Below, piece after piece: positions 59,703-64,000 of a stretch of 64,000 nucleotides of DNA. The notes beneath the pieces were generated by a model. The model saw only the letters and a list, made by a program, of their open reading frames with translations. It was not told where the DNA came from and did not search any database. The stretch is from NCBI GenBank assembly GCA_003963305.1, contig RXJR01000031.1:62001-126000 (forward strand), read 5' to 3'. Each line of letters begins with the position of its first letter. Positions within the stretch are counted from its first letter, which is position 1. Position numbers and translations under genes: made by a program. This stretch comes from Candidatus Melainabacteria bacterium. Its GTDB lineage: Bacteria; Cyanobacteriota; Vampirovibrionia; Obscuribacterales; Obscuribacteraceae.

Positions 59703-59907
59703 CATTGCCTCAAAGGTCTCCGTACCCTGACAAGTGTGTTGGCTTATCACTACGCTAGTAAAGAGGAATCCAATCAGTTCTCCAGCCTGCTTTTGGCAAT
59801 ACGCGACAGCGGCATGAAAGAAAACTGAAAGATCCGGCGTATACACTACGGTCCATGTTTCGATAGGGTACCTTCCATCTAGCCGGTGGCGCCGTTTTAC
59901 TGGCCAA

Positions 59908-62900
59908 ATGATCAACAAAATTATCAGTTTCTCGCTCAATCAGCGTATAGTCACGCTGGCCGCCGCCGTGGTGATGTCGGGGCTTGGCATTTGGTCTGTG
60001 CTGAATCTGTCTACCGACTCATTTCCCGACGTGAGCAACGTTCAGGTTCAGATAATCACCGAACCGCAGAGCATGGCGACGGAAGAAGTCGAAACATTGA
60101 TCACATATCCCATTGAGAATGCTCTCAATGGTTTGCCTTACATTGAAAAAATTCGCTCCAGCTCGAGTTTTGGGTTTTCAATCATCACAGCAATTTTCGA
60201 GGACAGTACGGACGTTTACTTTGCACGCCAACTAGTACAGCAGCGCCTTCTACAAATGTCTTCGTCGCTACCGGCAGACTGCCCGACACCTCAGTTGGGT
60301 CCGGTCGTTTCTAGCTTCAGCAACGTCTATATGTATTGTCTTGAAAGCGATAGAAGAAATTTCACTGAACTAAGAACAATTCAGGACTGGGAAGTAGCCC
60401 GAAAGCTACGGGCTGTGCCAGGCGTGGCGAACGTCTCGACTTATGGCGGGTTTGTAAAGCAATATCACATCATCGTCCGCCCTCAAGACCTGCACAGCTA
60501 TGGTCTTCGACTGACCGATTTGATCAGAGCAGTCAACGATAATAACGAAAACGCCGGAGGCAACTTCATTGAGAAAGCCGGGCAAGAAGTAATCATAAGA
60601 GGTATCGGTCGCATAGAAAGCATCGACGATATCAAGTCGATTGTGTTGAAAACGATCGATGGAACACCGGTTCGTATCTGGCAGGTCGCAGATGTCGTCA
60701 TTGGCGAAGGCTTCAGGCGCGGCTCAGCTACTAAAGATGGCAATGGCGAAGCAATCACTGCCATGGTGATGACCCGAAAAGGCGTAAATACAAAAGAAGT
60801 AGTAGCGAGAGTTCAAGAGCGCGTCAAAGAGATCCAAAGTGAGTTGCCGCCCGATGTAAAGATCGTGCCGTACTACGACCAGACAGAACTTGTAGACAAA
60901 ACCATTGAAACAGTGAAAGAAATTCTGTTCTTCAGCGGCGGACTTGTCATCGTCATTCTTACCGCGGTCTTGCTGCACATACCAAGTGCATTGATCGTCG
61001 CTGTGATCATTCCCCTTTCAATGCTCTTCAGTTTCATCTTGATGAAATTCACAGGGTTGAGCGCCAACTTAATGACTTTAGGTGCGGTTGATTTCGGCGT
61101 CATTGTAGATGCCGGAGTCGTCATGGTGGAAAACATCTTCAGAAATCTATCCCACCATCATCAACAACGAACAAAAAAAGAAGTTCTCGAGACAATAAGA
61201 TTTTCCGCGCAGGAAGTTGGACGACCGATCGTTTTTGCAATCAGCATCATTATGGTTGTCTACCTTCCATTGTTCACACTTGAAGGCGTGGAAGGAAAAA
61301 TGTTCCATCCGCTGGCGCTGACATTTATCTATGCCCTGCTTGGCTCGCTGGTTGTAGCGCTAACTGTGATTCCCGTTCTTTGCTATTTCTTCATGCAGAA
61401 GCCACTTCGTGAACGGGAAAACGTTGTCGTTAACTGGATTACCAAAGTCTATAAGCCGGCATTGGACAGAGCAATTCTCAACCCGAAGAAAACAATGCTT
61501 GTGGCTGTTGCAGCCCTGGTCGCCAGTTTCTGCCTGGTGCCATTTCTTGGTTCCGAGTTTATTCCATCGCTGGATGAAGGTCCAATCCTTCTTCGCACAA
61601 AGTTGCACGCGAGTTCAGCGCACACTGAAACATCTCGTATTTGCAATATTGTCGAAAAACTACTGCTCAAATTTCCTGAAGTGACGACAGTCGTCGGACG
61701 AACAGGTCGGTCCGGAACCGGTCCGGGGCTTGAAGGCGTCGAATCGACAGATCTGTATGTTGGGCTGAAGCCGAAAAGTGAGTGGACCACGACGAAAAGC
61801 AAGGAAAAGCTGGTCGATATGATGGCTGCGAAACTCGACGAAATTCCCGGGTTGATGTTCAGTTTTTCTCAACCGATCGCAGATATGATTGATGACCTGA
61901 TAGCGGGGATTCGCGCCGATCTCGGCATCAAAATATTCGGACCCGATATCAAAACTCTCGATTCAATCGCGGAAAACATTCTGCATGAAGTCGGTAAAGT
62001 TCGCGGCGCAGTGGACATGCAACGCGAACAATTGCTGGGACTACCGCAACTGAAAATCGAAATCGATCGCAGCAAAATTGCTCGGCTTGGTTTGGATGTT
62101 GCAGATGTACAGACGATTATTAGAGCGGCTCTGGCCGGTCAAGCCGTTACCGAAGTAATCGAAGGCACCATGCGCTTTGATGTATTGATTCGCTTCCACG
62201 AGGACTACCGTAGCACACCAGAGCAAATCGGAAACATCTTCATCATCGCCCCTACAGGAGCACGTATCAAGCTCTCGCAGATCGCTAACATCCATATGGA
62301 CAACGGTTTTGTCACCGTCAACAGAGAGAACGGACAACGCCGTACAGCGGTTCTGGTCAATGTAAGAGGTAGAGACCTGGGCTCATTTGTTGCGGATGCG
62401 CAAGAACGAGTTGCCAAGAACGTCAAAATCCCACGTGGCTACAAAGTTGTTTGGAGCGGACAATTCGAGAATCAACAACGTGCCATGGCAAAGCTTTCGC
62501 TTGTCGTGCCCTGCGTGCTACTGCTGATTTTCCTGCTGCTTTTCGCATCATTCCGCTCTCTGCGCAATGCCGGACTGATCATGTTGAACGTACCATTCGC
62601 GATGATTGGTGGCATCGTTGCGCTTTTTCTATCGCACGAAACGTTATCTGTACCAGCAATTATCGGCTTCATTGCACTGTTTGGCGTAGCGGTGCAAAAC
62701 GGGGTCATTTTGATCAGTTACATTATGCAGTTGCAAGAACGGGGCCAGTCATTGGATGATGCCGTTCGTGAAGGTGCTACAGTCAGACTCCGGCCGGTAA
62801 TGATGACAGCGCTTGTGGCAGCAGTCGGTCTTATTCCTAAGATTGTCAGCCCGGGAACAGGTGCCGAAGTTCAGCGTCCGCTCGCTCTTGTAGTACTCGG

Positions 62901-63138
62901 TGGTATCATTTCGGCCACTCTTCTAACCCTGCTGGTACTACCAGCGGTGTACAGACTGATCAATCAAAAAACGAAATTCGGTCCCAAAACCGATGAACCA
63001 TTGGGTCAAGAGGAAGAAGAAATAATCAGAGAAGCAAAAGCAGAACAAACAGAATTAGAAGAAGAAGCAAAAGCAGAAGCAAAACAATCAAATTCAGAAG
63101 AAGAAACAAACTCAGGTCTACCCGCAGCCAAGAACTAA
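59908..63138 (+). CDS. CzcA/CusA-type heavy-metal RND efflux pump
   Basis: 1076 residues. The heavy-metal RND subfamily shows in the N-terminus (INKIISFSLNQRIVTLAAAV, STDSFPDVSNVQVQI, EEVETLITYPIENALNGLPY) and in the proton relay of helix 4: VDFGVIVDAGVVMVEN with Asp395 and Asp401. Twelve membrane helices and two large periplasmic loops are in the expected places. It exports monovalent or divalent metal cations from the periplasm or cytoplasm across the envelope, usually with a membrane-fusion protein and an outer-membrane factor, neither of which is encoded in the window. A highly charged Glu/Lys/Ala tail of ~45 residues follows the last helix. No good ribosome-binding site precedes the ATG. 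The response regulator downstream may control it. Confidence 0.95.
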   Translation: MINKIISFSLNQRIVTLAAAVVMSGLGIWSVLNLSTDSFPDVSNVQVQIITEPQSMATEEVETLITYPIENALNGLPYIEKIRSSSSFGFSIITAIFEDSTDVYFARQLVQQRLLQMSSSLPADCPTPQLGPVVSSFSNVYMYCLESDRRNFTELRTIQDWEVARKLRAVPGVANVSTYGGFVKQYHIIVRPQDLHSYGLRLTDLIRAVNDNNENAGGNFIEKAGQEVIIRGIGRIESIDDIKSIVLKTIDGTPVRIWQVADVVIGEGFRRGSATKDGNGEAITAMVMTRKGVNTKEVVARVQERVKEIQSELPPDVKIVPYYDQTELVDKTIETVKEILFFSGGLVIVILTAVLLHIPSALIVAVIIPLSMLFSFILMKFTGLSANLMTLGAVDFGVIVDAGVVMVENIFRNLSHHHQQRTKKEVLETIRFSAQEVGRPIVFAISIIMVVYLPLFTLEGVEGKMFHPLALTFIYALLGSLVVALTVIPVLCYFFMQKPLRERENVVVNWITKVYKPALDRAILNPKKTMLVAVAALVASFCLVPFLGSEFIPSLDEGPILLRTKLHASSAHTETSRICNIVEKLLLKFPEVTTVVGRTGRSGTGPGLEGVESTDLYVGLKPKSEWTTTKSKEKLVDMMAAKLDEIPGLMFSFSQPIADMIDDLIAGIRADLGIKIFGPDIKTLDSIAENILHEVGKVRGAVDMQREQLLGLPQLKIEIDRSKIARLGLDVADVQTIIRAALAGQAVTEVIEGTMRFDVLIRFHEDYRSTPEQIGNIFIIAPTGARIKLSQIANIHMDNGFVTVNRENGQRRTAVLVNVRGRDLGSFVADAQERVAKNVKIPRGYKVVWSGQFENQQRAMAKLSLVVPCVLLLIFLLLFASFRSLRNAGLIMLNVPFAMIGGIVALFLSHETLSVPAIIGFIALFGVAVQNGVILISYIMQLQERGQSLDDAVREGATVRLRPVMMTALVAAVGLIPKIVSPGTGAEVQRPLALVVLGGIISATLLTLLVLPAVYRLINQKTKFGPKTDEPLGQEEEEIIREAKAEQTELEEEAKAEAKQSNSEEETNSGLPAAKN

Positions 63139-63242
63139 AAAAGTTCGCAAAAAATCAATCAGACTTAAAAGTAGCGGGAAACACCGCAGTACTTTTATGA
63201 TAAGTTTGTCGTGTCTACGCTCAAATTGACCAGATTGAAACA

Positions 63243-63920
63243 GTGGCAAAAATCCTTTTAGTTGAAGACGACAAAACCGGTGCAGAAATTGTAGTGCACT
63301 GGCTGGAAGCCGAGAGACACAACATCGATCACGTCGAAAACGGAGATGATGGGCTCGAATACCTCCTGATGCGACAGTACGATGTAGTCCTTCTTGACTG
63401 GGATCTTCCAGGCAAATCGGGATTTGACCTGTTGAGAGAATTTCGCTCAAAAGGTCACACGACCCCGGTAATCATGTTGACGGGCAAATCAAATGTGCAA
63501 GATAAAGAAGACGGGCTAGACGGCGGTGCCGATGACTATCTAACCAAGCCATATTCACTGAAAGAATTGTCGGCAAGAATTCGTGCACAGGTTCGCAGAT
63601 CGTCAAATCTCACTTCCAATCAACTGGAATTCAAAGGCATCGTACTGTCGCCAGAGCAGATGCGATTGACCCTCAACGGAAAAGATGTACCTCTGCTTCC
63701 AAAGGAATTTAGCCTCCTCGAGTTTTTCATGCGCAATCCAGATCGCGTCTTCACAGCAGAAGCAGTAATGATGCGAGTCTGGAGCACAGACTCTGAAACT
63801 TCGACAGACGCATTCAGAAGCACACTAAAGCGATTGCGTCAGAAACTCGAAGCAGCTGGCGCTGAAGGTTCCGTCGTTGAAACAGTACACGGCGCAGGAT
63901 ATAGATTCAACTCGAAATAA
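63243..63920 (+). CDS. OmpR/PhoB-family response regulator
   Basis: 225 residues from GTG 63243, giving the standard start AKILLVEDDKTGAEIVV. Receiver domain: acidic pair in VEDD, phospho-acceptor Asp52 (LLDWD), conserved Thr in MLTGKS, Lys in LTKPYS. C-terminal winged helix of the OmpR type: LPKEFSLLEFFMRNPDRVF, then STDAFRSTLKRLRQKLEAAG and VETVHGAGYRF. It binds DNA when phosphorylated. It lies 104 nt after the RND gene; a partner kinase could be beyond the right edge (nothing is seen in the last 80 nt). Confidence 0.96.
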   Translation: MAKILLVEDDKTGAEIVVHWLEAERHNIDHVENGDDGLEYLLMRQYDVVLLDWDLPGKSGFDLLREFRSKGHTTPVIMLTGKSNVQDKEDGLDGGADDYLTKPYSLKELSARIRAQVRRSSNLTSNQLEFKGIVLSPEQMRLTLNGKDVPLLPKEFSLLEFFMRNPDRVFTAEAVMMRVWSTDSETSTDAFRSTLKRLRQKLEAAGAEGSVVETVHGAGYRFNSK

Positions 63921-64000
63921 TTAGAGCCATTCGTCGCACGTTACAAAGTCATTTTACAGATGTGACACAGCCATGCCACATCGCTGACATTTCGGCGAAC

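Noticed and set aside
1-64000. tRNA, rRNA, prophage, transposase or toxin-antitoxin genes
   Set aside because: I looked in intergenic gaps on both strands and saw no tRNA-like T-loop with cloverleaf, no rRNA sequence and no integrase, transposase or typical toxin motif. A tRNA scan would be needed to be certain.

Overview
The window reads as one contiguous piece of bacterial chromosome of roughly balanced base composition (by eye), densely coding on both strands, with 50-odd genes and no rRNA, tRNA, CRISPR array, phage or transposase gene that I can see. The mix of eukaryote-like Ser/Thr kinases, hybrid-length PAS histidine kinases, many TPR proteins, secreted low-complexity proteins, fasciclin proteins, a cyanobacterial-style RRM protein and acyl-CoA enzymes suggests a large-genome member of the non-photosynthetic cyanobacterial sister lineages (Vampirovibrionia/Melainabacteria, Obscuribacterales-like). 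This is an inference from gene content only.

Layout. 1-9900: signalling block: the N-terminal end of a membrane histidine kinase (runs off the left edge), a TPR/membrane pair, a phospholipase-D-like protein, a Ser/Thr kinase with leucine-rich repeats, and two tandem paralogous PAS histidine kinases. 9990-13000: small secreted proteins, a SOUL heme-binding protein and two fasciclin proteins. 13200-19600: YchF, an ECHDC3-like enoyl-CoA hydratase homologue, an MglA-like GTPase, an acyl-CoA dehydrogenase, an HxlR regulator and a PfaD/nitronate-monooxygenase-like flavoprotein. 19960-22270: tyrosine phenol-lyase and a small EFM5-like methyltransferase separated by a strongly structured intergenic region. 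22330-26720: TadG-like pilus-associated protein with a lipoprotein, and a degenerate GGDEF protein with a Pro/Gln heptad array. 26870-32620: lipid/acyl-CoA locus (acyl-CoA ligase, Fe-S/SCP2 fusion, TetR regulator, PlsC-type acyltransferase, SDR), with three copies of a probable TetR operator. 32880-47300: mostly secreted proteins (two zincin-type proteases, a beta-helix protein, a four-repeat secreted protein), an RRM protein, a DUF2934 protein, and several hypotheticals. 47490-58040: hypothetical, a frameshifted alpha/beta hydrolase, MFS transporter, RraA-like protein, EF-hand Ser/Thr kinase, Wzm/Wzt-type ABC exporter, bestrophin and GNAT. 58190-64000: hypothetical, CzcA-type RND pump and OmpR-type response regulator.

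Two themes stand out beyond the genes. First, short tandem repeats are abundant: in-frame arrays of 15 bp (phospholipase-D-like) and 21 bp (fasciclin, HxlR, GGDEF protein) and 39/57 bp (46280-47311), and intergenic arrays that begin at or next to stop codons (5949, 25285, 53743). Second, two intergenic regions 38 kb apart (21574-21661 and 59618-59702) share an 85-88 nt palindromic element bounded by CTTAC...GTAAG with 17-nt identity, and the acyl-CoA locus carries a repeated TTGACC-N4-GGTYCC operator that overlaps readable promoter elements. Start codons were chosen from visible Shine-Dalgarno sequences; all functional calls are from motif reading, not database search.
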